A DNA stretch of 64,000 bases from Vespula vulgaris (lineage: Eukaryota > Arthropoda > Insecta > Hymenoptera > Vespidae). A program made the position numbers and the translations under genes. The notes under the pieces were generated by a model, which saw only the letters and a list, made by a program, of their open reading frames with translations, was not told where the DNA came from and did not search any database. The DNA lies in NCBI RefSeq assembly GCF_905475345.1, contig NC_066605.1, forward strand, positions 3,907,547 through 3,971,546, written 5' to 3'. Shown one piece after another: positions 21,916 through 32,719 of this stretch. Numbering within the stretch: the first letter of the stretch is position 1; each line of letters opens with the position of its first letter.

Positions 21916-22585
21916 GCAGTACTTCATCATATCGCAGGAATCATCAAGAAACAAGGGATAAAATCTATACAAGTCAAATACAATTAGTAAAAGTCGAGAA
22001 AGAAGATTTAAAAAGATGAATATCTCTTTATACCACAGAGTATAGAAATAGACAGTTCTACCATAAATTTCTATCATAACAGCAAATGCAAATTTGATTT
22101 CAAAATTGCCGAATGAAATAGAAGGAGGAGGAGATCTTGGAGAATACGAGAGGTTTGGTACAATACAAAACGCAAAAGGCAGGGAGAAATTAAAGAAAAA
22201 TCGCATACCACAAAAATATATGGAAAAATGAATATGTACTTATGAATATTTGGCTCCATCGAATTTAATATCATCGGTTGTTTATCAACGATAGCAGTAC
22301 GTATTAAAAATGTTATTTTTGTTCTACAGCCCACTTATTTTTATAAACAAAACACGTATCCTTCTGGAAATTGTAAGAGATGCTGATAGAGAACTACTAT
22401 GAAAATGGTCGATAACCACGAAATTAATTCTACGCTACCAACGCTGATATAAATTTATGATGTCTAACCTCCAACGGAGATTGCCATGCAACCCAAGACG
22501 CATATGAAAATAATTATTATAATAAACTTTTGATTGACAGGAAACGGCCAACAGCAGGTCGAATTAAAAATTAATGACTTTTTAA
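21916..22585 (+). pseudogene. Decayed homeobox gene segment, Hox3/zen-like (copy 2)
   Basis: Related along its length to 16525-17220. A single frame runs from 21921, just after a good splice-acceptor-like 'tttattgcag', giving a possible start of a coding exon. It reads IYTSQIQLVKVEKED for the N-arm and helix 1. Further on it reads QQMQI, a stop where Trp48 belongs (TGA), then FQNCRMK. There are further stops near 21960, 22017, 22077 and 22119, all compatible with point decay of a homeobox. The Arg-to-Cys and Trp-to-stop changes are C-to-T type. Downstream the two copies share 'ggaaattgtaagagatgc' and 'gccatgcaac'. Confidence 0.72.
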
Positions 22586-23059
22586 TTTGTAAACGGAGTC
22601 CAAAATGTTCATGATTATAAGAACATACCGAAATTCTTAAATACATGATCTTTATTTGAAAGTTTGGATAATTATGTTTTACCAAAAGTTCCTAGGTGTT
22701 CTTAAAAGACATTTATTGTTTCTTGAAATTTGATTTTTCTTCGGTCAGTCAGTATTTTTATCAGTATAATCAAATTCAAGCCGGACTTCTAGATCCTGAC
22801 CGAAAAAATAATTAGCATCAAGTCTCGAAAAGGATTCAGTAAATAATTGATTTTTAAAAGTGTCTAAAGAATTTTGATCTACCTTGTATATTATGCTTGT
22901 GTTAGTATTATTTATATTTCATACTGGTATTATTTTTCTATTCTATTTGTAAATATCAGTCAAAATATCGTTGAAATATGAAATTTTTCATAGTGAAATT
23001 GTTTTCATTTCATTTTGTGAATGTAAAATAATCATAAACGAATGTAAAAATCGCTATCC

Positions 23060-23220
23060 CATCACTACAATCAAATAGACATACTGACCGAATCGAGTCA
23101 CTATCTCGATAATTTCAAAGTTTATCGACGAGCGCAACTTATTTAATTAGTACGAAACCCTGGAAAAACGTTCGTTACGTTTGTACCCCCATATGGTGAA
23201 TAAATCGTGCAACGAGACTC
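23060..23220 (+). repeat. Segment shared with 29010-29170
   Basis: The shared order is 'atcactacaatc' / 'gtcattacagtc', 'catactga', 'gactatctc' / 'cactatctc', 'atcgacga' / 'accgacga', and 'gaaaccctggaa'. The copy at 29 kb has an insertion of about 15 bases. Confidence 0.55.
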
Positions 23221-23492
23221 CAAGCGTTACTAATTAAAATCTCAAAATGTAAATTAAAGCTAAAATGAGAAGCCTCATTAATTGTTAACGAGATGTATAC
23301 TAATCACAACACAATTTTAAAAAAGATTATCGATATAGTAATTTATTCGATTTATATTCTATTTGTTAGTATTATATATAGAAAATATTATATAACAAAA
23401 TCAAGTACAAAATATATGTTAAATATATCATTTTGATTAATACGTACGTTATTTTAAATGGATGTGATTTTTTCTGGTAAGCATAATCGAAA

Positions 23493-23496
<4 letters not shown>

Positions 23497-23533
<37 letters not shown>
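23497..23533. repeat. (AT)n microsatellite
   Basis: About 18 uninterrupted AT units. Confidence 0.9.
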
Positions 23534-23540
<7 letters not shown>

Positions 23541-24474
23541 CTTATTAAAATACAATGGAAATTATCGATCTATATCCTCGCTTCATGCTTAATCAGGATC
23601 TATAAATACGCATATATTCTTTGTACATATACGAAAATTAAAAGTTTTCGATGTATCATAACGGATAACTGATCGATGTCCATCTATGAAAACGGCTAAA
23701 TTAAATGTATTTATTGTTTTGTCTATTAATTTTCCCGAAGCCAATGTATAACCTTATTATTAACGTTCAGATAAAAGGATAAAATATTTTACGCATTTAT
23801 AAATCTGATACGTTCTACGATCTATCAGCGTATTATGGAGGTGAATTTTACGATACTCGTGAAAGAGTATCGTTTTTCCGAAATGCATGTTATCCATAAT
23901 TGTAAATTAAAATTTGTTCACAGCTAGAATAACCTTTTTTCATCGCTTATTTTAATATAAATTTAATAAAATTTACTTGCCGAATTGGCTGACGTGTAAC
24001 GATTACATAATTTGATGTAACTTGTCGATCAGTAACAAGTATTTCGCTCGATTTTAATGATAAACACATGAATCGAAAATAGATGAGAAAGAACCTAAAG
24101 ATTTTAATTCTTTGCCCAATCTATCATTTACCTTCTTGAGACATCTTTATCGTCTCAATCTTAATTGAACTAGTTTTATATTTCTATGAATCATTCAAGC
24201 TGACTGTAAATTACATTCAAGCAGATTTTCCAAATATATCATAGTTATGTCGATTGGATGTATGTGCATCTCATAATGAGCAGGCAACACTGTAATTAAA
24301 CGAATTAAGATTTATACACGCAAGTGCAAAAATCTCATTAAAATTCTTCGAAAGTCTTTGATTAAAGCCTCGAGCTACCAACCTAGGTTTACTTCTGTCG
24401 ATACTTTCGTTTGATTTATATTTATTAATTAACATCGTAGTGGTACTTGTGATATTTCTTCCTTCTGGTTACAC

Positions 24475-26025
24475 GACTAAATCCCAAACGTCCTTATCCA
24501 GCATAAATCGAAATTCTGTTACCATTGTCATAAGCCAATCATGATAAGGCAGTTCCCATTGAAACTGCAACATTTCATCCAGTTGAACCTATCTCTTAAT
24601 TACCATGAGCTTTGAGATATACGTTTTGGGATGTCCTTCTTTTTCTTGCCTTTAAGATTCCAAAGTGTCTATGGCGTCTTTTCAGTTTTGCATCAACTTC
24701 ATAATCATTTCATTGAGGTAGATCTGGATCGGACTAAATTTTATCCAAAAATTCTACCTCTACATCATTATTCTACTTCATCATCCTTAAAATTAATCTT
24801 TGGTTGCACTTTTTCTTTATTATGGCACAATCATCGGTAAACTTTGTATACCAATTAATAACGATTCTTTTAGAGTTTATATCTAATAAACGATAACCTA
24901 TAGAGTGTTCATAGAAACCTACGAATTGTTACTCTTGCCTTATCGTCTAATTTAAATTTTGGGAAAAAATGAGTATAAACTCTGAATTCAAATACATATA
25001 TATCTTATTTTAGGTTTATCTTAATTTAGGTTCTATTCTACCTTCCATAGAAACCTTTCCATAGAAAGGATTTCTGTTGCTTTATTGTCATCCGATCAAA
25101 CCGAATAATCGATTTTGCGAATAATCGGTTGTGGATAACTACTTCATCCCAATAATTGCATTCAAGTTTCATGTCAATCAATAGACACCTTATTATATCT
25201 AGCGATTTGTTTTTTTTTTTTTATGCAACTCCTTTTATTCAAGAGTATAACTAACATTATACTCTATTAATAGTATATTGACTTTTATATCCTTTTTACG
25301 AAATAGTACTTTATTAGTATATTTGGTCGATCAGATCTAACCTGAAATCTTCCCGCACTTCATCAAATTACGATTTTACATTTTATATGAATTCTTTAAT
25401 TTTCCTTGTAATTTCCAATAAATATATGACAATGTATCGACTATAATCATCTCGATAATGTTAATAGATAATGTTTTTCGACTGGTATTATAGTTTTACA
25501 GATTTACAAACGCTCGTACAAATTAATTCTAATAATGATCTATACTTATTGTTTGATTCTTAAGGGAATGGTTTCGTACTATTCTTCGGTTACTTTGTTC
25601 CAAATAACTGCTTATGTGATAAATTTAATACGTTATCATCCTCTGATATATCACATCTGGAATTCTTGCGCCTTAATACTTCATCAATCAATTTTCCTCT
25701 CACAAGATTTAAGATTAGCTCATCTTCAGTCATAGTTTCCAAAGCCATAATAAAAATGTTGAAAAATTCAGGAAGATTATTTAATAGTACAGCTATAATA
25801 AATTTTTCCCTTAAAACTTCCCCTAGAATTGAAATCTGATACACAACTTGTACTACCTTTCATGAATGTATTGTTCCATTCACAATTTTTTGCTAATTTT
25901 TGTTGGTTCTCTTAAGTATATATACTTGATTACTTAGAAACGCTATCAGGATTCTAAGTAATCAAGTATATATTCTCAATAGGATATTTTCTTAATATTT
26001 CCCATACTTTCTTAGCGATAGTAGT
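24475..26025 (-). pseudogene. Copia (Ty1-like) gag-pol remnant, minus strand
   Basis: Reading on the minus strand, gag begins near 26020 with AKKVWEILRKYPIEN. At 25844-25590 there is a clear gag block: ISILGEVLREKFIIAVLLNN, LPEFFN, ALETMTEDELI and VRGKLIDEVLRRK. The post-integrase segment follows near 24960-24840 (SIGYRLLDINSKRIVINWY). Near 24552-24475 comes YHDWLMTMVTEFRFMLDKD plus VWDLVV, the stretch that opens the reverse transcriptase part. Protease and most of the integrase are missing or unreadable. Stops are frequent. No LTR was found on either side. It differs in sequence from the copia remnant at 4-6 kb. Confidence 0.75.
25919..25972. repeat. Perfect 21-bp inverted repeat inside copia gag
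   Basis: 'tatatacttgattacttag' plus two bases (25919-25939) is repeated as its exact reverse complement at 25952-25972, with a 12-base loop between. It interrupts the gag reading of the surrounding copia remnant, so it arose after or during decay. Confidence 0.85.
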
Positions 26026-26229
26026 ATCCTTAATCCTTTACGATGACGACAGTTTCAATTCAAACTCAATCCAAGCGCAATCCAATCGTATACAATAATT
26101 CAACGCGAGCCGTGGAGGAATAAGAGTTTCGCACCAAGAATTCTTTTTGTACATATTTTATATTCTATACAATAATTTTGTTTATAGATAGATGCTATAC
26201 AGATATACACATACACATAATTTTGTTTA

Positions 26230-27888
26230 TTAATAACAATTTACAGAATGATACATTTCAAAACAATATGGAAAGTGTAATGCAACAAGACATTGCTTGC
26301 ATTACCAGGCAGTTTCATTTCGTTCTCTATTTTTAGCATATACTTTACATCTTCTTCTAGGGTTTCTTATTTTCAGTAGGTATATATATATAATACATAA
26401 GGAATATTCTTTGAAAAATGCACCCATTGCATTGCGTATTATTAGCAGGCATCCTTTTCTGCGTTCGATAATCAGGAATATAAATAGCTTTTACGATTTT
26501 TTCTGCCACATCCAGTCGAAATTTTGAAACAAAATATTTTTTAGTCTTTTCTATATTTATTATTTTACGAAATAAAACATATTAAATAAAAAAATACTTT
26601 TTATAACCTTTAGCATATTTTCTCATCATTAAAAAAGAAGATGAGTAACTATTTTGTAAATCGACTTCTCCTATGCCATCATTATTATCTAAAACGACTT
26701 CAGGTTTTGTAACCGTTTTATTTGGATTGTTGTTATTTTTTCATTTTTTCTTTCCCATTTTAATCATTTCAATATTGTTGTGCTTTATGGAAAGTAAATA
26801 TATACCTTTCTTATCTTTTCACTTTGCAGCTAAAATGCCATTGCATGTTCTAAAAAGAACTTGAAATCTTCTCAATATTAGCGTTGCAAATTCTTTTAGC
26901 ATATTCCTCATGTTCAATCTAACTGTTCCTATAGTATTAATTTTTACAGGGTGTAATTTTCGATACAGACAACTGTATACTCATAATCCACTATTAGTAC
27001 GCACAAAATTATCAGACATTTTTTAATGCATTACTATGATTTAGATTTTGTGATCTAGATTTGCACAACTTATATTTTATACCAAAGCGCTCTCTTTTTA
27101 ATTTACGATAGACAATCTTTATACTTCATTAGAAATTCATTTAATGATACGTTTTCCTCAGGAGTATAAATATATTTAAACTTTTTATTGAAATAGACTA
27201 TTATGTTTTTTAATTTTTATGAACAATCACTTTTATGTACCATTTCATTATTAGTGAAATGTAAAAAGCGAGTCAATTACACAAATCTACAAAATGTCAT
27301 TATTTTTCGAACCATTAGAGTTTCAGTTAGATTTCTCCTTGATGAATAAAATTCAATGGTTGACTTTTTCACTTGTATCATTAAAATGGATAAATCAAAA
27401 TGTTGTTTTATTTCATTTCCTTCCAATTGTCTTCAAATTTGTTTAATTTGCGAATTTTATCACATATCGTCTAATTTGTGTAACGACAAGCTTCTGTTAT
27501 GAAAATTTCCCAAAAATCTTCCATCATTATTTTACTTTTTATTTATAAAGGTGTAATATCCTGTTATAAGGATTCATCTATCTCAGAAATTCTGGAATAT
27601 TGCCAAATTTTGTCCTTTCATACCCATTCTTTAGATATAGATTTGTCTTCTATATGCGTAGTTGTAACTATTCCTATATGCTATATCTGAAGTAACATTG
27701 TTTTCACAATCTTCACTATAAATTTCTTCCTCCTAATGAGAATCTAGACTTTTTGCAAAATATTAAATTTTATTTTTGTAAAATAAAAATATCACTACTG
27801 CATCTGGTACCACTTTCTTCGCTATAGCTTGTGATTCATCGCTTTCTTTCGTTAATATGATATCATTAAGTTCACCGTCGCTTTCCAT
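26230..27888 (-). pseudogene. piggyBac transposase pseudogene (copy A)
   Basis: piggyBac transposases excise precisely at TTAA using a DDD core and have a Cys-rich C-terminal domain. The frame starts with MESDGELNDIILTKESDES at 27888. Later pieces are YTPEENVSLNEFLMKYKD (about 27165-27110), TIGTVRLNMRNMLKEFA, FRTCNGILAAK, LLSIKHNNIEMIK, VLDNNDGIGEVDLQN and MMRKYAKGYKK. The tail reads PRRRCKVYAKNRERNETA, then WQCKQCLVALHFPYCFEMYH, the Cys/His domain, to a TAA at 26230. The total span of 1.66 kb is near the family length. Internal stops and frameshifts disable it. Subterminal repeats lie upstream at 28091-28250. Confidence 0.85.
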
Positions 27889-28090
27889 TTTAAAATAAGA
27901 GTAGAAATTACTAAGAAGTAATAAATTTATTATGTTTTGCCTGGGTTATATTTAAATAAGCCTAAAATTAAAAAAATATTGCAATAAGTACACGTATCTT
28001 TATGAGAGCTTGTAATGTGTTGCTCACTTACTACACGAGGTATTATTGTTGAAACAATTTCAAATATGATTGAAAAACAATTTCAGTGGA

Positions 28091-28250
28091 GATGCCACAT
28101 ACGTTATTTCTATTATTAAAATAACTGACTATGAACGTGTGTAACACATTATCTCCAATTTTGAAACAAAAAGCTCTTCACGTGCGTGGCACATTATCTT
28201 TAACTCTGAGACAAAAAAACTTTCGACGTGCATAATACGTTTTCCCAGCG
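28091..28250. repeat. Tandem 45-46-bp subterminal repeats of the piggyBac element
   Basis: Units begin at about 28091, 28136, 28181 and 28227. The two best (28136-28180 and 28181-28226) share 'cgtg(t/c)gt', 'cacattatct' and 'gacaaaaa' / 'aacaaaaa'. The last is cut off after 24 bases. A TTAA lies just outside at 28258-28261. Position and periodicity suggest transposase-binding or end sequences of the adjacent piggyBac; that role is inferred. Confidence 0.6.
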
Positions 28251-28261
28251 TAAAAGTTTAA

Positions 28262-29414
28262 TCGATCGTTTTCCACAAGAAGTTCGAGCTCGCCCATCCA
28301 CCTTAATCTATTTATCGTCTACATCTTTTACTTCGTTTTTACTTATCGTCGTGCCACAAATTTTCTTTTATTAGTAGTTATTTTACTTTGTATTTCCATA
28401 TTTGAAAATTCGTTGTTCAATTTCGTGTAAAACGTATATCAGTTATTCTTCTGTACTATGATCTGGGCTTATAACCCTTAGAAAAATTTACTTAAATATC
28501 GATACGTAAAGTCAAAAAAATAATGGCACTTTATAATTTATAAAATTAAAGAATAAGAAAATAATTGCAAATTAAACTATTAAGACACGCTCGATTAAAT
28601 CGATAAGAATCCGATATACTCTTGAGAAGGAAATCGCGCGACACAGTAATTTTGAAAAGTAATCTATGATCTATATTAATCTATGTCAATCTATATAATC
28701 ATAAGTCTATGTATCTCGATCGTAAAAAATGGACACCTTTCTGAGATACTTTTTCCTCAATCGTTTTCTGTAATATTATACGATTCCTTATCTTTTAAAA
28801 TACTTACAAAATAATTGTAAGTAAAAGTACTTCTATTCATAAATAAAAATATTTTTTTGTAAACCTGAATTGGTATATTATAAAATTAATGTCTTTTTAC
28901 GATAAGATATTATCGAGGGAATACGTCGAAGTCGATGTCGTTTGAATGGCCCGCGGAAAATGGCTCTTAAAGAAAATTCATTCGTTCTACAAACAATATG
29001 TTAGAATCACTGCTGCGTCATTACAGTCGAACGAGCATACTGAATCGGGTGACTATCTCAAGTCATCCGATAGTATACATGATAATGACAAATTTACCGA
29101 CGAATGCAATTGTTCGTTGATATGAAACCCTGGAAGACAGTACGGTAAATAAATTGACCAATATCGACACATGACCACCCATCGATAGACACGTGCGATA
29201 TAAACGACATATGATGAGAAGTACCAATACGTTTCTTTTGTTTTCGTCCGTTACCATTTCTTCTTGTTTTCTATGTTATGATCGTATCACTAATTCCTAA
29301 TGCATTTGTTTTATTCCATTGTTTACTCACGATCACTCGGATTGTCATGCTTAATAAACTTATTAGTTTCTTTTTTTTTTTTTTTTTTTTTTTGGAATGA
29401 TTTGTAAAAAAAAT
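28262..29414. other. Intergenic DNA
   Basis: Contains 29010-29170, the second copy of the segment at 23060-23220, and a T-run at 29370-29393. Otherwise nothing is recognised. Confidence 0.4.
29010..29170 (+). repeat. Segment shared with 23060-23220
   Basis: See the partner entry; same orientation. If the duplication unit is that of the homeobox copies, a third homeobox would be expected about 1 kb upstream, where the piggyBac end now sits. None was found. Confidence 0.5.
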
Positions 29415-30100
29415 ATGCAACCGAGAAAAGAGAATCTTACAAGAAGCAAGAAAAACAGGGAAAATACACCGATATTGAACAATTACTGGAAGAAGAAAAG
29501 AAAAAAATTTTTCAATATTTAAATCAAAAAAAAGAAAAAAAATAGGATAGCACATCGAACAAAACTGGAAATTTACAAAATCCATATTTGGAGTCTGTAC
29601 ATACAGATAAGCACGAATATTTCTAAATCTTCTCCATCTGCTCTGCAAATAGAACATATATCAAATATGAATACTGATAAATATTTGTTTCGATTATCAT
29701 GACGTCGAATAGTACAATTTCGTACTTTATAAATAGCATTTTGTCAATAGGGGTGGATGTCTTTTCCCTTGTATATTTGCGGATATCTATTCAATTTCAG
29801 AATCCCGCAATAGTTTTATTAGCATCGTGAAATTAAAATGTAATATATCCGCTTTGATTAATAAAGTTGAGATTAATGATACATCAGAAAAAAATTCGAA
29901 TGCTAATACCCCTATGGATGGTATCCGGAATAATATCTACAGATGGCGAATATTCGTAATTAAAAGAACTTTATGCCGCGATAGATATATCATGCTGCAC
30001 AAGTAATAAATGAGTAAAATACCATATTATTGTACTTAAAGCCTTCCGTAATATAGCGTAAAGACTAATGTCGAAAGCTACAAAGGAGGAGGCGAGGATT
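29415..30100 (+). pseudogene. Mutator-like transposase-domain gene, truncated (copy B)
   Basis: Related to the first third of the minus-strand gene at 6480-8268. The start reads MQPRKENLTRSKK, against MSSRKRNLTKRK in copy A. The nucleotide match continues through 'cttctccatctgctctgcaa' (29634) and the 'atagcattttgtcaatag' block. At 29920-29985 it reads SGIISTDGEYS, stop, LKELYAAID, equivalent to the FGIISTGDGHSQLEEL motif of copy A. Similarity ends near 30100, so the remaining two-thirds of the gene are absent. Several stops are present. Confidence 0.65.
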
Positions 30101-31780
30101 TTCAAAACAATAGGCTTGTACTTATGTGAAAATTACTCTTCAAGTTTGCCTATTTTTATACACGATGTTATACATGATATAGAAATAATATTTTTAAAAA
30201 ATTAGACACGATTGTCTCGTGTAAAAACCTTTATCTTTCGAATAAATCCTTGATCATCAAATTCGGACGAAACATGCAAATATGTTTGTATCGTTACGTT
30301 ATACTATATCGAGAAAGTCATGCATGTAAGTTGTGTCTAATTTGTGTCTATTACGTTACTTTGAAGAAACAATTAAATTATAAATTTTTTAACAATTATA
30401 CTTATAATGAATACATTATTTAAACATATATCATTGTTTATAATCCATCAGTGATAATTGTTATTCAGAATAACATAATGTTTATTATAGCACGTTTACT
30501 TGTTAGTGATTTGTATAACTAAAAACTAATGTATATATTTCTCTAATCCTTCCGCACGATATTTCTTTTAGATTATTTTAAACACAATTGTCTTTTAATA
30601 TTATTTGCCATTTTTGACTTGATATTCATGCTCGTTGTTATTTCGAAATATGTTATTAGATTATTTACATAAACATGCGGACATTTATCATTAGCCGAAA
30701 AAAACCCACAAAACGATGTTTGTAAGAAAAACTATGTCCTCATATTTGACCAACATATAATCATGATCATGTCTTCGTTCGGTGGCGCATTTCTCTTTTC
30801 GAATCTTTCAAAAAAATCCAGAATTTATACAGTTTCTTGAACCAAATTCAGTTGTTTTAAAATTCACTACGTCGATTTTCTCTGGAATCTTACACACATT
30901 AGCATTTCCTTCAAGGATTTGTCTTTCTCTCTATTTGTCATAAACCTTCTCTTTCACACAACTCACATGCTACATATGTATAGCTATACTACATATCCTA
31001 CGTATCTATATACGTAGAATTTTGATTATAATTAATACAATAGGAGAAATGATTTTCATTTGCCACATTACCATGCATATGTATATTGTGCGTCCATCGA
31101 TACAAGCATCATCAATAGCCTATGATACAATAGCTTATAACAATAGCCTAAGATACGTTATCACGAATTTACTGTTATCTTTCTGTTTTATCGATACTTC
31201 GTATTGCGTCGCGAGGAAAACCATTCATGATTTAACTTATCATGAATCAACTATTCACAATTCGCGCGTTAGTCACTGTCGATCATTTAAAATTTAAATC
31301 TACATTTAGTTTTATATGTCTATCGCAATAAGATTATTAATTTCCATGATGTATTTATCTCTTTCTTTGTTGTTTTCTAAAAATATTTAAAACTAAAACA
31401 TTTAAAAGGAACATTTGGGACGAAACGAAATAACAAGATAAACGAAGGGTCAAGAATTTCAGTACTTTTTTGTGACGGAACAATTTATAAATATATTTAA
31501 ATAATATTATTACCATTTTATTATTATAATGAATGGCTTTAGGCAAATGCAAAAATATAATGCACTCAACATCATCGAGTCTATCTAGAAATTGCATGTT
31601 TCATTTATCTTATAAAATACGTATTAACTCTGTAGCAACTGTTCATACATTATTTCTGATGTCTCGTAATCAACTTAGTTCTTCAATTTACCTACTCTGG
31701 AGGGTACAACGTACCTACATAATTCATTCGATAAATTGAAAAAGGAGACAGGTATTTTAACGCGCTTTTAGTTCATTTTT
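30101..31780. other. Intergenic DNA
   Basis: No convincing gene. The 91-codon open frame 31022-31297 (plus) and the 80-codon frame 31355-31597 (minus) carry no family motif. Confidence 0.4.
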
Positions 31781-31892
31781 TTCCACATCCATCGCTGAAG
31801 TTACAGATCTTAAGCTTTATTGCATGCGTAATCTTAAAAGAAGATAGTATTATTCATGCAGGTGTTAATTACATTACAAGCTTATTTGGCAA

Positions 31893-32460
31893 ATTCTTTT
31901 AGTAGTTACTGCAGATCATAACAGGAAATTTAATCTTCTTGGTGTAGCAGTTTGCAGTAACGAAAAAATTTATGATTTTATTTTTCAGAGTTTGAAGCAA
32001 GCAGTTCAAATAATTTACAACTTTGAGACTAAACGTTTTGATTGCTTATACATCGGGAATAGATATAAAAATGTATTCGCTAGAGAAGCCATTGTTCTAA
32101 CGTATTGAGCACATATAAAAAGATGTACGAGAAATACAAGCTTTACCTAAATTTTTACGTTATGAGCTTTACGTAAAAAAGTGGGCACATGAATTCATTT
32201 TCTTAAAATACTTCCAAGATGAATGGTTCGATAAAAATCAAAATGGATAAGAATTGGTAATTTGATCTAATTACTCCATATATCGACAATAATCTTAAAT
32301 CTACAAATCATGTAATCAAAAATGACATGAATACTTTTTGGAAAAAATTATCACGTTCTCGACTTTATTATATCCTAATGAAAATGATAGAAGACTTTTC
32401 TAAAAACTATAAAAATAATATTCAAGAACTTTCGGACGTATTTCTCATCTACTTAAAAAT
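31893..32460 (+). pseudogene. MULE transposase domain remnant
   Basis: An 80-codon frame starting at 31893 has just one stop. It reads LLVVTADHNRKFNLLGVAVC, then EKIYDFIFQSLKQAVQIIY, then a stop in place of Trp, then AHIKRC. This is the DDE core pattern of MULE transposases (PF10551): 'D..R...P...al', 'y.F....lk.a' and 'C.AH..R'. Downstream, YFQDEWFDKNQ and TFWKKLSRSRLYYILMKMIE fit the region after the core. Frames shift beyond 32130. It is distinct from the two Mutator-like-domain genes at 6.5 and 29.4 kb. No terminal repeats were seen. Confidence 0.7.
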
Positions 32461-32719
32461 ATGTACAAATGTTTTCAGTAGGCTCGAGTACATAAAAAAA
32501 TGAAGATATGAACAATGCTTTAGAAAGAATATACCTTATTCCTATAGCAAAATAAATAAAAACAACTTAAGAGTGAAAACTGAAATTCAAAAAATTCTGA
32601 AATTTTGCTACAAGTAAAGTATGTAATCCATGATGTAATCTTATTTTTTCATATTATAATTCAATTCTAAAGGGTGAAATCATCTTTTGAAAAAAAAAAT
32701 CAAAATTTTCTTCTCCGTA

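Larger units (their letters stand above)
22586..24474. other. Intergenic DNA with dispersed shared segments
   Basis: Contains 23060-23220, which is related to 29010-29170, and 23250-23330, which is related to 18245-18330. An (AT)n run lies at 23497-23533. No gene was seen. Confidence 0.4.

Noticed and set aside
31022..31297. 91-codon plus-strand ORF as a gene
   Set aside because: No recognisable domain or splice signals; composition matches surrounding DNA.
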